Shown here piece by piece: positions 25,555-34,071 of a stretch of 64,000 nt of DNA. A model generated the notes under the pieces. That model ran no database searches and was not told the origin of the DNA. It saw nothing but the letters and a program-made list of their open reading frames with translations. The stretch is from the NCBI RefSeq assembly GCF_016863655.1, contig NZ_BOPH01000088.1, positions 248,001 to 312,000 of the forward strand. Reading direction: 5' to 3'. Source of the stretch: Virgisporangium ochraceum (GTDB lineage Bacteria > Actinomycetota > Actinomycetes > Mycobacteriales > Micromonosporaceae). A program made the translations under genes and the position numbers. Numbering within the stretch: the first letter of the stretch is position 1; every line of letters starts with the position of its first letter.

Positions 25555-26427
25555 CTACCGCACCGCCTCCTTCGGGATGACCATGACCGGGCACGGCGAG
25601 TGGTCGATGAGGGCACGGCTGGTGCCGCCCATCATCAGGCCCCGGAAGCCGCCGATGCCCCGGGACCCCACCACGATCATGCCGGCCTTGAGGTCGGTGG
25701 CCACCGACGTCAGCACCTGCGGTGGTGAGTCGCCGTGCCGCAGCTCGCGGCGGACCTTCACGTCGGGGAAGTCCTCGACGATGTTGCCCAGGCTCACCTC
25801 GATCGGGTCGACCGCGTCCGGGTGCGGCGGCATGCCGGCGGCGGCGATCGCCTTGGACCAGGACCGCGCCGGCGGCCACGCCAGCACCACGACGAGGTCG
25901 GTGCCCCGCGACCGCGCCTCGGCGAAGGCGTACCGGGCGGCCGCGCGTGCCGGCATCGAGCCGTCGACGCCGACCACGACCGGAGCGTCGGGGTCGCCGG
26001 TGTCCCCACGGACCACGACCACGGGGCAGCGGGCGTGGGTGGTGGTGTGGACGCCGACCGAGCCGAGCAGCAGTTCGGAGAACCCGCCCACGCCACGGTG
26101 GCCGACGACCAGGTATGCCGCGGTCCGTGACGCGTCCACCAGGGCGCCGGCGGCGTTGCCGTCGACGACCCGTCCGGTGAGCGGTATTCCGCGGAACCGC
26201 GTGCCCACTCCGGCGACGGCGTCGTCGACGAGTTGCTGTGCCACGGCCCGCGGGTCGACCCGCACCGCCACCGACTCCGGCAGCAGCGGCGGGTAGGTTG
26301 CTGGCCAGCTGAACACGTGCACCACGTCGAGCGACAGGCCGTGCCGGATGGCCAGCGCGGCGGCGTAGTCGGCGGCCCGCGTGGCGGACGGTGAGCCGTC
26401 CACGCCGACGATGACGGAAGTCCTCAT
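25555..26427 (-). CDS. Universal stress protein, tandem UspA domains
   Basis: 290-aa tandem USP. Loops GHRGVGGFSELLLGS (first half) and GSRGIGGFRGLMMGG (second half; last residue Gly replaces Ser/Thr). A GGGAGG ribosome site precedes the ATG at 26427; the frame extends 5' to 26748 but that part is a shadow of the DUF1876 gene. It lies 65 bp downstream of DUF1876 on the same strand, so probably cotranscribed from the promoter near DosR-like box 8. Confidence 0.91.
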   Translation of the reverse strand: MRTSVIVGVDGSPSATRAADYAAALAIRHGLSLDVVHVFSWPATYPPLLPESVAVRVDPRAVAQQLVDDAVAGVGTRFRGIPLTGRVVDGNAAGALVDASRTAAYLVVGHRGVGGFSELLLGSVGVHTTTHARCPVVVVRGDTGDPDAPVVVGVDGSMPARAAARYAFAEARSRGTDLVVVLAWPPARSWSKAIAAAGMPPHPDAVDPIEVSLGNIVEDFPDVKVRRELRHGDSPPQVLTSVATDLKAGMIVVGSRGIGGFRGLMMGGTSRALIDHSPCPVMVIPKEAVR

Positions 26428-26492
26428 GACACACCTCCCTTGGCCGGCTCGTCGTCGAGCCGGATCTCGTCTGCGGCCGGTCGCTGACGGCG

Positions 26493-26765
26493 TCAGGTGT
26501 CCAGCCGCACCCGTTCGTCGGTCACCGCTTCGATGTCCTTCGCCGCGGTCACCAGCAGCCGGTGACCGAGGTCGGTCAACGCTCGGGCGGTAGCCAGTTC
26601 GTCGCCGATCTCCGGGATGTCGTCGTCGGCGGGGTTCAGCTTCGCCCTGCCGACGCCGGTGAGCCGGGTCGGCGCTCCCGTCTGCAGACGGGCCTCGGCG
26701 TAGGTTCTGCCGGCGTCGTCCTCGTCGATGTAGATGTCGACGGTCCACTTCTTCATCGCGACCAT
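26493..26765 (-). CDS. DUF1876 protein (Rv1738-like)
   Basis: 90-aa protein of the DUF1876 family: KKWTVDIYIDEDDAGRTYAEARLQ strand-helix start, a GRAKLNPADDDIPEIGDELA turn, and a C-terminal helix. Rv1738 and Rv2632c of M. tuberculosis belong here; Rv1738 is a strongly DosR-induced protein whose structure resembles ribosome-hibernation factors. ATG at 26765 has GGGAGGA upstream; a longer frame to 26837 exists but lacks a comparable site. Box 8 lies 121 nt upstream. This is one of the best links between the island and known dormancy genes. Confidence 0.87.
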   Translation of the reverse strand: MVAMKKWTVDIYIDEDDAGRTYAEARLQTGAPTRLTGVGRAKLNPADDDIPEIGDELATARALTDLGHRLLVTAAKDIEAVTDERVRLDT

Positions 26766-26886
26766 GGTCTTCCTCCCGCCCTGGAAATCCATGACCGGCG
26801 GCTCGTCCGCGGTCACCGGATGTTCCGTCACCGTCATCGTCCGTCGACCGTGGCGCCGGTCGCAGGGCCGGTGGCCCGTCTCCGGC

Positions 26887-26900
26887 GGGACGAAGGTCCC
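26887..26900. promoter_or_regulatory. DosR-like box 8
   Basis: GGGACGAAGGTCCC. Upstream of the DUF1876 gene (minus strand), 121 nt from its start. Confidence 0.75.
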
Positions 26901-26910
26901 TGGGCTGTCC

Positions 26911-27555
26911 TCAGTGGACAGTCGTGCCGGTGAGGCGGAACACCGTCCGGTGGCCGGCGTTGACCGCGTGGTCGGCGAACCGTTCGTAGAAGCGGGCCAG
27001 CAGGACCAGCTGAACCCCGGTCGCGACGTCGAGAGGCGGCTTGCGGTCGAGGATCGCGGTCAGCAGCTCCTGGTGCAGCCCGTCCATGAGGTCGTCGTCG
27101 CGTTCCAGTTCCGCGGCGGTCGCCGCGTCCGGTTCGGCGAGGACCTGTACGGCCTTGGCAGCCATCCCGTCGGCCGCCCGCCCGATGCGGACGAACAGCG
27201 CGCGCAGGTCGGCGGGCACGGTGGGGCGCGGGTGGTACCGCAGCGTCATCCGCGCGACGTGGGCGGCGAGGTCGCCCATCCGCTCAACGTCGGTGGCGAC
27301 CTGGGCGGCCACGAACAGGGCCCGCAGGTCGCCCGCCACCGGCGCCTGCCGGGCGATCGTGACGAGGACGAGGTCCTCGACCCGGTCGCGGAGGGCGTTC
27401 ACGTCGGCGTCGCGCCCGGCGACAGCGGCGGCGAGGTCCCGGTCGGCGGCGAGGAGCGCGGTGGTGGCGTCGGCCATTGCGATTTGCACCGCCGTGGTCA
27501 TCGTGACGAGCAGGTCGTTGACGGCGCGAAGGTCGGCCTGGAACTCGTTGCGCAT
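26911..27555 (-). CDS. phoU: PhoU-domain protein
   Basis: 214-aa helical protein with two PhoU three-helix repeats. The second has ERMGDLAAHVARMT-type and the last ERFADHAVNAGHRTVF-type metal-binding helices; the pattern E/D-x3-D is present in both. PhoU dampens PhoR/Pst signalling and contributes to persistence in other bacteria. No pst genes are adjacent. ATG at 27555 has GCGAGGTG upstream. DosR-like box 9 lies 140 nt upstream, shared with the divergent 49-aa ORF. Confidence 0.85.
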   Translation of the reverse strand: MRNEFQADLRAVNDLLVTMTTAVQIAMADATTALLAADRDLAAAVAGRDADVNALRDRVEDLVLVTIARQAPVAGDLRALFVAAQVATDVERMGDLAAHVARMTLRYHPRPTVPADLRALFVRIGRAADGMAAKAVQVLAEPDAATAAELERDDDLMDGLHQELLTAILDRKPPLDVATGVQLVLLARFYERFADHAVNAGHRTVFRLTGTTVH

Positions 27556-27695
27556 GTGGCACCTCGCAGCGGCGTTTGTCGAAGGGGTCGTCCCCACCGT
27601 CCGCCCGTGACGACGGACGTACCAGGGCCGAACGAACCGGGTCGGCGGGCCACCCGGCACGGCTGTCCGGGCTCTGCCCGATGGTCCGGCACAGA

Positions 27696-27709
27696 GGGTC
27701 CTCGGACCC
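27696..27709. promoter_or_regulatory. DosR-like box 9
   Basis: GGGTCCTCGGACCC inside a longer palindrome beginning GCACAGA and ending TGTGTGC. The most symmetric copy in the window. Between phoU (minus) and the ORF at 27778 (68 nt downstream). Confidence 0.78.
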
Positions 27710-27777
27710 TGTGTGCCGAGGTGGTCGGCGCAGACGCTGGTCGCTGATGGACGCCGTCGACAGGCAGGTGACCGGCG

Positions 27778-27927
27778 ATGCTCGAGTTCCAGACGGCACG
27801 GACCACCCCTCATCCGGAGATCGATCTGCTGACCCGCATCAGGCTTCTGGAACTGCAGGTGGCCGCCGTGGCAGACGCCGAGCGGGTGGCGGACCTGCTC
27901 GACGAGGCGAAGGTGCCGCGGCTGTGA
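27778..27927 (+). CDS. 49-aa small ORF upstream of a USP
   Basis: ATG at 27778 to TGA at 27925, 49 codons. The predicted peptide has a helix rich in leucine and charged residues (ending LLDEAKVPRL). Its stop overlaps the GTG start of the USP gene (GTGA), a pattern shared by real operon genes here. Purine-rich GCAGGTG lies 7-13 bp upstream. DosR-like box 9 precedes it. No family recognised; coding status rests on overlap and codon pattern. Confidence 0.5.
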   Translation: MLEFQTARTTPHPEIDLLTRIRLLELQVAAVADAERVADLLDEAKVPRL

Positions 27928-28769
27928 CCGGGACCCGGCCAGGTCGGGGGGCCGCAACCGGCCGCGGCAACGTGCTGGTCGGCTACGACGGATCGCCGGA
28001 CGGTCGGCGTGCCGTCGAGTGGGCGGCGCAGGAGGCGGGTCGGGGTGGTGGCGTGCTTCGTGTGCTTCTCGCCTACCAGGTCGGCATCGGCGCGCGGCTG
28101 CTCCCCGACGAGAGGGCCGACCGGGTGGCCGTCGCGCAGGCCGCCGGTCTGGCCGACTTCGCTGTCGCGGCGGCGCGGATGGCGGCTCCGGGGGTCGAGG
28201 TGCATGGCACGACGGTGCGTGGGCACGCGACCGCGGCACTGCTCGACGCGGCGGTCCTCAACCGCCTGGTGGTCGTCGGGCATCGGGGCGCCGGCGGATT
28301 CCACGGTCTGCGGGTCGGGGCGGTCGGCCTGCGCGTGGCGACGCACGCGCCGTGCCCGGTGGCCGTGGTACGGGGCGTCGACCGCCCCGGTGGTCCGGTC
28401 GTCGTCGGTGCCGATGGATCCGAGGCCGCACCGGCCGCGGTGGCGCTCGGCTTCGAACAGGCCGCGGCCCGCCGGACGCGGTTGGTGGTCGCCCGGGCCG
28501 GCCTTCACGACCCGGCCGGGAGCGGCGGCCCGGCGCGGGAGCTGTCTCCCTGGCTGGCCCGGTACCCCGAGGTGCCGGTGTCCTTCGCCTTGTCGGCCGG
28601 ATCGGCGACCGATCTGCTCGTCGGCCTCGCCGACGTTGCCTCGCTGGTCGTCGTCGACGGTAGCGGACCCGACGGCACCACCGGGCCGCGGCTGGGCTCC
28701 ACGACTCAGCAGCTCATCTGCTCCGCCGGTTGTCCGGTGCTCGTGGCACGGCCCGCTGGTGTCGGCTGA
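27924..28769 (+). CDS. Universal stress protein, tandem, second half degenerate
   Basis: 281-aa tandem USP beginning at the GTG that overlaps the small ORF stop. The first half has the loop GHRGAGGFHGLRVGA, somewhat altered at the last position. The second half keeps the VVVGADGSEAAPAAV strand but its loop reads DGSGPDGTTGPRLGS, so ATP binding there is doubtful. Frames starting further upstream are shadows. Driven with the 49-aa ORF from the region of DosR-like box 9. Confidence 0.88.
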   Translation: MTGTRPGRGAATGRGNVLVGYDGSPDGRRAVEWAAQEAGRGGGVLRVLLAYQVGIGARLLPDERADRVAVAQAAGLADFAVAAARMAAPGVEVHGTTVRGHATAALLDAAVLNRLVVVGHRGAGGFHGLRVGAVGLRVATHAPCPVAVVRGVDRPGGPVVVGADGSEAAPAAVALGFEQAAARRTRLVVARAGLHDPAGSGGPARELSPWLARYPEVPVSFALSAGSATDLLVGLADVASLVVVDGSGPDGTTGPRLGSTTQQLICSAGCPVLVARPAGVG

Positions 28770-28859
28770 CGCGCCCACCAGATCCGGGCGGGATCGGCCG
28801 CCGACCGGGACAGCCAGATGTCCGCCCTGCCGGTTTTCCTGGACACGGGCCGGTGGCTG

Positions 28860-29078
28860 GGCGATCACCCAGCCGCCGAGCTCGTCCACGTGACACATCC
28901 GGGGGTCCTCCACACCCCACCGGAACGTGTCGTCGGTGGGGTCGTCGGCGATCAACGGGCGTGGGTCGACCTGCCAGCCGCTGATCCCGTCGGCGCTGAC
29001 CGGGTACGGCCAGTCGGCCGCCGTCAGGATCGGGTTCGCCGGGTGCCTGACGAACAGGTCACGGAGCGTCGGTGGCAC
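28860..29078 (-). pseudogene. Remnant of a GH130-type mannoside phosphorylase
   Basis: A 73-codon stretch starts LFVRHPANPILTAADWPYPV, the classical opening of GH130 beta-mannoside phosphorylases. It then jumps directly to GISGWQVDPRPL, WGVEDPR and GGWVIA. About 40 residues normally found between these segments are missing, and nothing family-like follows GGWVIA; the open frame runs on as antisense of the USP gene. The usual protein is over 300 aa, so this is a decayed gene. It is divergent from a glycosyltransferase gene, the usual GH130 neighbour. The 28770-28859 stretch contains nothing I can assign. Confidence 0.7.
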
Positions 29079-29158
29079 GACTCACCTCCACATCACCGTC
29101 GGCCTCCGCGGGTCGCGGACCGCGCTTCGAGCCTCGGCCACCCGGGTTGCGTGACACA

Positions 29159-29172
29159 GGGCCGAACGGCCC
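29159..29172. promoter_or_regulatory. DosR-like box 10
   Basis: GGGCCGAACGGCCC with ACACA before and GTGTG after, a longer near-palindrome. 80 nt from the GH130 remnant and about 97 nt from the glycosyltransferase start. Confidence 0.72.
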
Positions 29173-29176
29173 GTGT

Positions 29177-29190
29177 GGGCCGGTCGACCC
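29177..29190. promoter_or_regulatory. DosR-like box 11
   Basis: GGGCCGGTCGACCC, 18 bp after box 10, 79 nt upstream of the glycosyltransferase ATG. Confidence 0.6.
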
Positions 29191-29269
29191 CTTCTGCCGG
29201 GACCTCCGTCACTCACCGGTCGGCGCCCGCGCTGGGAGCGTCAGAGGGCCGTGTGGAAACGGAAGACGT

Positions 29270-31558
29270 ATGGGGGTGACGGTGGTGACGGTGGCGTCCG
29301 GGGACCTCGGCCATGGAATGGTGATCGTGTCGACCTATCCACCCCGGCGGTGCGGGCTGGCCAGTTTCACGGCCGATCTGGTTGCGGCGATCCGGGAGGT
29401 GGCCCCGGATCTGCGGGTCGGAGTGGCGGCGGTCGACCGGGACGGGATGGCGTACGGGCCGGACGTCGTCGCCGTGATCGACCAGGACCGTGTCGACAGC
29501 TATCGGGCGGCGGCCGTGCGGATCGCCGACCTCGGAACCGTGGCGGTGCTGATCGAGCACGAGTACGGGATCTTCGGGGGTGCGGACGGCATCTACCTGC
29601 TTGCGTTCGTGGCCGAGCTGACGGAGCGTGGCGTGCCGTACGTGGTGACGACCCACACCGTTCTGACCCGTCCGAGCACCGGCCAGCGGGAGACGCTGCG
29701 ACAGCTGTGCGCGGGAGCGGCGGCGGTGACGGTGTTCACCGCGGCCACGCGTGACCTGCTGGCCGGCATCCGGGTCGCGGACCCGGTCCGGATCGTGGTG
29801 GTTCCACATGGCGCTCCGGACGAGGTGCGGCACGGGACCGATCCGTCCGCGCTGCGGCCCGCCATCGCCGACCTGGACCTCCACCTGCCGGTCGTCACCA
29901 CCTTCGGCCTCCTGAGCGCCGGCAAGGGCGTCGCCGATGCGATCGACGCGGTGGCCCAGCTGGTTCCCACGCACCCGGGTCTGCGTTACGTGGTGGCCGG
30001 AAAGACGCATCCGGAGGTGGTCCGGGTCGACGGCGAGTCCTGCCGGTCGGAGCTGCTGGCCCAGGTCCGGCGACTTCGCCTGACGGAGCATGTGCGCTTC
30101 ATCGACGCGTTCCTCACCGTGCCGGAGATCGGTGCGCTGCTGCGTCGTACCAAGGTGTGCGTCACCCCGTACCGGTCACCCGAGCAGATCTCGTCCGGTG
30201 CGTTGACCTTCGCCCTCGCCGCCGGCCGGCCGGTCGTGTCCACCGCGTACCGCTACGCCGAGGACATGCTCTCCGGCGGGGCGGGCGTTCTGGTGCCGTG
30301 CGGCGACCCGGACGGATTGGCGGCCGGGCTGGACAAGCTGATCGCGGACCCGGAGGCATTGGCCCTCGCGGCCCGGGCCGCGGCGGGAGCGGGGGCCGGG
30401 CTGTCGTGGCCGGCGGTGGCTGCCCGCACAGCGGACCTGTTACGGGATGTGGCCGGTCGGCCGGCGCCGGCGGCGACCGCGACCCGGGTGTCGCGGCTGC
30501 GGCTGTCGCATCTGCGGCGGCTGACCGTGCCGGCCGGCATCGTGCGGTTCGCCCGGGGAGCCGAGCCGGAGCCCATGTCCGGCTCGTGCGTCGACGACAT
30601 GGCCAGGCTCGGGATCGTGGCAGCGGACCTGGCGGCGGTCGGCGTGCGGACGCGTCAGGCGGTGGTCTGGATGCGTTCGGTGCTGCTGTACCTGGGATCG
30701 GCTGTCACCTCGACCGGTATGCACAACCTACGGGACGCCGCCGGTGGCTGGACCGACCGGCCGTACCTCGGTGACCACGTCGGTCGGGCCATGTGGGCGG
30801 CGGGCCGCATCGCCGGTACCGCCGGTGCGCCGTTCGATGTCCGGACAGCGGCGGGCGGTCTGTTGAGCCGCCTGTCGGCCCTGGCCATACCGCTGGCGGG
30901 CGCCGGACTACGTCCGACCGCCTACGCGATCCTCGGTCTGGCCGAGGGCTCACCGGTCCGCCACCGGGGCCTGGTCGCGCTGCTCCTGGAGGTGATGGAC
31001 CACCAGTGGGAACGCAACGCCACTCTCGACTGGCGGTGGCCGGAGGACCGGCTCACCTACGACAACGGCCGCCTTGTCGAGGCGATGCTGGTTGGAGCGG
31101 GCGTCGCCGGGTTCCCGGAAGCCGCGTCCCGGGCATTGGACGGGTTGGAGTGGCTCGTGGCTCAGGTCGGCCTGGACGACGGCCCGCTGCGGTGCGTCGG
31201 CAACCGCTGGCGTTACCGCGAGGCGGCCCGTTTCGGCGCCGGCCCCGATCCTGACGAGGGGGACGAGCAACCGATCGATGCGGCGGCGTTGGTGGCGGCG
31301 TTGGTGGCGGCCTACGGACACACGGGCGAGATCCGCTACGCGATCCGGGCCGTCAACGCCTTCCGGTGGTTCCTGGGCCGAAACCGCCTGGGCGCCGAGT
31401 TGTACGACGCGGCGACCGGTGGCTGCCGTGACGGTCTCGGCACGGACGCCGCGAGCGCCAACGAGGGCGCCGAGTCGACGTTGGCCTACCACCAGGCGGT
31501 CCTCTCCCTGGCGCAGGTCGGATTGTGGGCGGTGGTCGACCGCGAATCCAGCCGGTAA
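29270..31558 (+). CDS. GT4-type glycosyltransferase fused to helical toroid domain
   Basis: 762-aa protein. Residues about 15-395 form a GT-B/GT4 glycosyltransferase: an N-terminal STYPPRRCGLASFTADL glycine loop, EHEYGIFGG, VVPHGAPDEV, and a C-terminal donor-site motif TPYRSPEQISSGALTFALA with RPVVST. Residues about 430-755 form an alpha/alpha-barrel-like domain with EAMLVGAG, RYREAARFGAG and NEGAEST segments. In other genomes such proteins sit next to GH130 phosphorylases; here that partner is decayed. Start at the ATG at 29270 with GGAA upstream. Sugar donor and acceptor unknown; two DosR-like boxes upstream. Confidence 0.82.
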   Translation: MGVTVVTVASGDLGHGMVIVSTYPPRRCGLASFTADLVAAIREVAPDLRVGVAAVDRDGMAYGPDVVAVIDQDRVDSYRAAAVRIADLGTVAVLIEHEYGIFGGADGIYLLAFVAELTERGVPYVVTTHTVLTRPSTGQRETLRQLCAGAAAVTVFTAATRDLLAGIRVADPVRIVVVPHGAPDEVRHGTDPSALRPAIADLDLHLPVVTTFGLLSAGKGVADAIDAVAQLVPTHPGLRYVVAGKTHPEVVRVDGESCRSELLAQVRRLRLTEHVRFIDAFLTVPEIGALLRRTKVCVTPYRSPEQISSGALTFALAAGRPVVSTAYRYAEDMLSGGAGVLVPCGDPDGLAAGLDKLIADPEALALAARAAAGAGAGLSWPAVAARTADLLRDVAGRPAPAATATRVSRLRLSHLRRLTVPAGIVRFARGAEPEPMSGSCVDDMARLGIVAADLAAVGVRTRQAVVWMRSVLLYLGSAVTSTGMHNLRDAAGGWTDRPYLGDHVGRAMWAAGRIAGTAGAPFDVRTAAGGLLSRLSALAIPLAGAGLRPTAYAILGLAEGSPVRHRGLVALLLEVMDHQWERNATLDWRWPEDRLTYDNGRLVEAMLVGAGVAGFPEAASRALDGLEWLVAQVGLDDGPLRCVGNRWRYREAARFGAGPDPDEGDEQPIDAAALVAALVAAYGHTGEIRYAIRAVNAFRWFLGRNRLGAELYDAATGGCRDGLGTDAASANEGAESTLAYHQAVLSLAQVGLWAVVDRESSR

Positions 31559-31562
31559 CGGG

Positions 31563-32012
31563 TCAGCCCAGGACGGCGGCGATGTCGTCGGCGAGCCGGC
31601 CGGTCGCGGCGACGACCGCGGGCGACATGCCGGTGCCGTAGCAGACGTCCGCGACCTCGACCGTGTAGACCAGCAGGGTGTCGGGCATGCGGTCCAGCGC
31701 CCGGGCCAACGCCACGGTGTCGCCGAGGTCAGCGGCGTGCGACGCGGTGATGCCGGCGCGGGTGGCGGACGGGTGGCCGGTGGCGAACCGGTGGATGCGG
31801 CCCGCCTCGCCGTCCGCGGTGCGTGTGGCGTCGACGACGACCGCGCGTCCGGCGCCGGTCCAGGCGTCGATGACGGTCGTCGGTTCGCCGTCGCAGACGA
31901 CGAACTCGACGCCGGTGAGGCGCCCGCGCAACAGGTCGACCACGGCGGGTCCGGCGCCGTCGTCGCGGCGGAACGGGTTGCCGATGCCGATGACGACGGT
32001 GCGGGTGTTCAC
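31563..32012 (-). CDS. Hydrogenase maturation protease (HycI/HybD family)
   Basis: 149-aa endopeptidase that trims the C-terminus of the [NiFe] large subunit after nickel insertion. It has IGIGNPFRRDDGAGPAV with the metal-ligand aspartate, VVVDATRTADG with the second ligand, and a histidine in SHAADLGD. GTG start overlaps the large-subunit stop (GTGA), so it is the last gene of the hydrogenase operon and presumably dedicated to it. A degenerate relative lies at 5242-5721. No hypABCDEF genes are in the window and must be elsewhere. Confidence 0.9.
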   Translation of the reverse strand: MNTRTVVIGIGNPFRRDDGAGPAVVDLLRGRLTGVEFVVCDGEPTTVIDAWTGAGRAVVVDATRTADGEAGRIHRFATGHPSATRAGITASHAADLGDTVALARALDRMPDTLLVYTVEVADVCYGTGMSPAVVAATGRLADDIAAVLG

Positions 32013-33307
32013 CGTCGCTCCACGGTCAGGTCGAGGAAGTGGGTGGCGCAGGAGATGCACGGGTCGTAGTTGCGGATCGCCTGTTCGCATTCGTGGGTGA
32101 GCCGGTCGTCGTCGTGGTCGATGCGCGGTTCGACGAAGCGGCGCAGGTCGTCTTCGATGGCGGGCTGGTTCTGCGCGGTCGGCGGCACGATCCGGGCCGA
32201 GCGGACGGTCCCGTCGGCCGCCAGTTCGTAGCGGTGGAACAGGGTCCCGCGGGGTGCCTCGGTCGCGCCGTGACCGGTACTGGCCCGGGCCGGCACGGGT
32301 ACCGCCGGCCGGGACGGGGGCTCGTACGCGGCGATGAGGCGCAGCGCCTCCTCGATGGCGTAGACGGTCTCCACGGCCCGCACGGCGATGCTGCGGAACG
32401 GGTTGCGGCAGTCCGCCCCCAGGCCCGCGGCGGTGGCAGCCTGCCGCGCCAGGGGCGACAACCACCGGCGGCTCAGCGTGTAGCGGGCGGTCGGACCGGT
32501 GAGGTAGTGGCCCGGCCGTCCGGCGAGCCGCGCGTGGAGTGCGGTCGAGTGCGGCACCTGCTCCTCGACGACGTGCCGCTCGAAGTCGGCGACCTCGAAG
32601 GCCAGCCCGCGGTCGGTGCGCGGCGTGCCGGCGTCGATCGCGTAGCGGCCGGGATCGACGAGGGCCAGCAGTTCGTGGTCGTGGGTGAAGTCGGGGACGT
32701 CGAACCCGCCGACCCACACCGCCGTGGCGTACGCGTCGTCGAGGGCTCGGCGCAGCGGTTCGACGAGCGCGGCGAGGTTGGCCGGCGCGGGAGTCCGGTA
32801 GAACCCGCCGACCCGGACGTTGATGGGGTGGATCGCGCGCGCGCCCACCGTCGTCATGATCTGGTTGCCCGCCCGCTTCAGGGCCAGCCCGCGCTCGACG
32901 AGCGGCCGGTGGTCGCGGGCGAGGTCGATCGCGCTGGGGTAGCCGAGGAAGTCGGGCGCGTGCAGAAGGTAGATGTGCAGCGCGTGGCTGGAGATCCACT
33001 CCCCGCAGTACAACAGGCGACGCAGGTCGGCGAGCGGGCCGTCGACGGTCACGCCGCAGGCTGCCTCGATCGCCCGGCACGCCGACATCTGGTAGGCGAC
33101 CGGGCAGATGCCGCAGATGCGGGCGGTGATGTCCGGCGGTTCGGTGTACCGGCGACCGCGCAGGAGGGCCTCGAAGAACCGGGGCGGCTCGTAGATGGTC
33201 AGCTGTACGTCGCTGACCCGGTCGCCGTCGACGGTGACGCGCATCGCGCCCTCACCCTCGACCCGGCTCAGCTCGGAGACGCGCAGTGAACGGGACCGGT
33301 GTGTCAT
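32009..33307 (-). CDS. hydA: [NiFe] hydrogenase large subunit, group 3b type (alpha)
   Basis: 432-aa catalytic subunit. Nickel-iron ligands are C65 and C68 in RICGIC and C417 and C420 in DPCISC, near the C-terminus. After DPCISCATH the tail FLDLTVERR should be removed by the protease encoded next. The YEPPRFFEALLRGRRY region and neighbouring flavoprotein and FeS genes place it with the bidirectional NAD(P)-linked sulfhydrogenase class (group 3b), like Hyd3 of M. smegmatis. ATG overlaps the small-subunit stop. It can make or consume H2, coupling it to NADPH. Confidence 0.93.
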   Translation of the reverse strand: MTHRSRSLRVSELSRVEGEGAMRVTVDGDRVSDVQLTIYEPPRFFEALLRGRRYTEPPDITARICGICPVAYQMSACRAIEAACGVTVDGPLADLRRLLYCGEWISSHALHIYLLHAPDFLGYPSAIDLARDHRPLVERGLALKRAGNQIMTTVGARAIHPINVRVGGFYRTPAPANLAALVEPLRRALDDAYATAVWVGGFDVPDFTHDHELLALVDPGRYAIDAGTPRTDRGLAFEVADFERHVVEEQVPHSTALHARLAGRPGHYLTGPTARYTLSRRWLSPLARQAATAAGLGADCRNPFRSIAVRAVETVYAIEEALRLIAAYEPPSRPAVPVPARASTGHGATEAPRGTLFHRYELAADGTVRSARIVPPTAQNQPAIEDDLRRFVEPRIDHDDDRLTHECEQAIRNYDPCISCATHFLDLTVERR

Positions 33308-34071
33308 GAGACCCTCCGGGCTTCCTCGGCGAACCGGGGTGCGCCGACGCTGAACGTGCGCAGCAGCCGTACCACGTCCCGGTCGGGTACTCCGTTGGCG
33401 CGCAACCGGTCCGTCATCGCGGGCAGGTTGGCGGGATCCGCCGGACCGAAGCACCCGAAGCACGCCCGGTCGAACGCGGGGCACAGCGCCCCGCAGCCGG
33501 CCCGGGTCACCGGACCGAGACAGGGAGCGGCACCGGTGACCAGGAGGCAGGTGGTGTCGCGCCGCTTGCACTCGAAGCAGACGCTGTGGGCGGGCAGGTC
33601 GGGCCGCCGGCCGGCGAGCAGCGCGCCGAGCAGGTTCAGTAGCTGGTCGCGGTCGATCGGGCAGCCGTGCAGCTCGTAGTCGACCGCCACATGGTCGGAG
33701 ACCGGCGTCGACGTGTCCAGTGTGGACACGAACTCCGGCCGCGCGTAGACCACCGATCGGAACTCGTCGACGTCGGCCAGGTTGCGCAGGGCCTGGATCC
33801 CGCCGGCCGTGGCGCAGGCGCCGATCGTGACGAGCAGCCGCGACCCGGCCCGGATGCGCAGGACCCGCCGCCGGTCGGCCTCGGTGGTGACCGATCCCTC
33901 CACGATGGACACGTCGTAGGGGCCCGGTTCGGTGGCGCTGGATGCCTCGAGGAAGTGCGCGATGTGCACGCGGGAGGTCAGCGCGAGCAGCTCGTCCTCG
34001 CAGTCGAGGAGGGTCAGCTGGCAGCCGTCGCAGGAGGCGAGCTTCCACACGGCGAGCGTCGGGGTGCCCAT
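33304..34071 (-). CDS. hydD: [NiFe] hydrogenase small subunit (delta)
   Basis: 255-aa FeS subunit. Proximal cluster ligands C14 and C17 (SCDGCQ) with further cysteines in TIGACATAGG and HGCPIDRDQL. A C-terminal ferredoxin-like part is rich in cysteine (CFECKRR, GCGALCPAF, CFGCFG). No Tat signal, so the enzyme is cytoplasmic, as for group 3b. Its ATG overlaps the gamma-subunit stop by one base and its stop overlaps the large-subunit ATG. Confidence 0.92.
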   Translation of the reverse strand: MGTPTLAVWKLASCDGCQLTLLDCEDELLALTSRVHIAHFLEASSATEPGPYDVSIVEGSVTTEADRRRVLRIRAGSRLLVTIGACATAGGIQALRNLADVDEFRSVVYARPEFVSTLDTSTPVSDHVAVDYELHGCPIDRDQLLNLLGALLAGRRPDLPAHSVCFECKRRDTTCLLVTGAAPCLGPVTRAGCGALCPAFDRACFGCFGPADPANLPAMTDRLRANGVPDRDVVRLLRTFSVGAPRFAEEARRVS

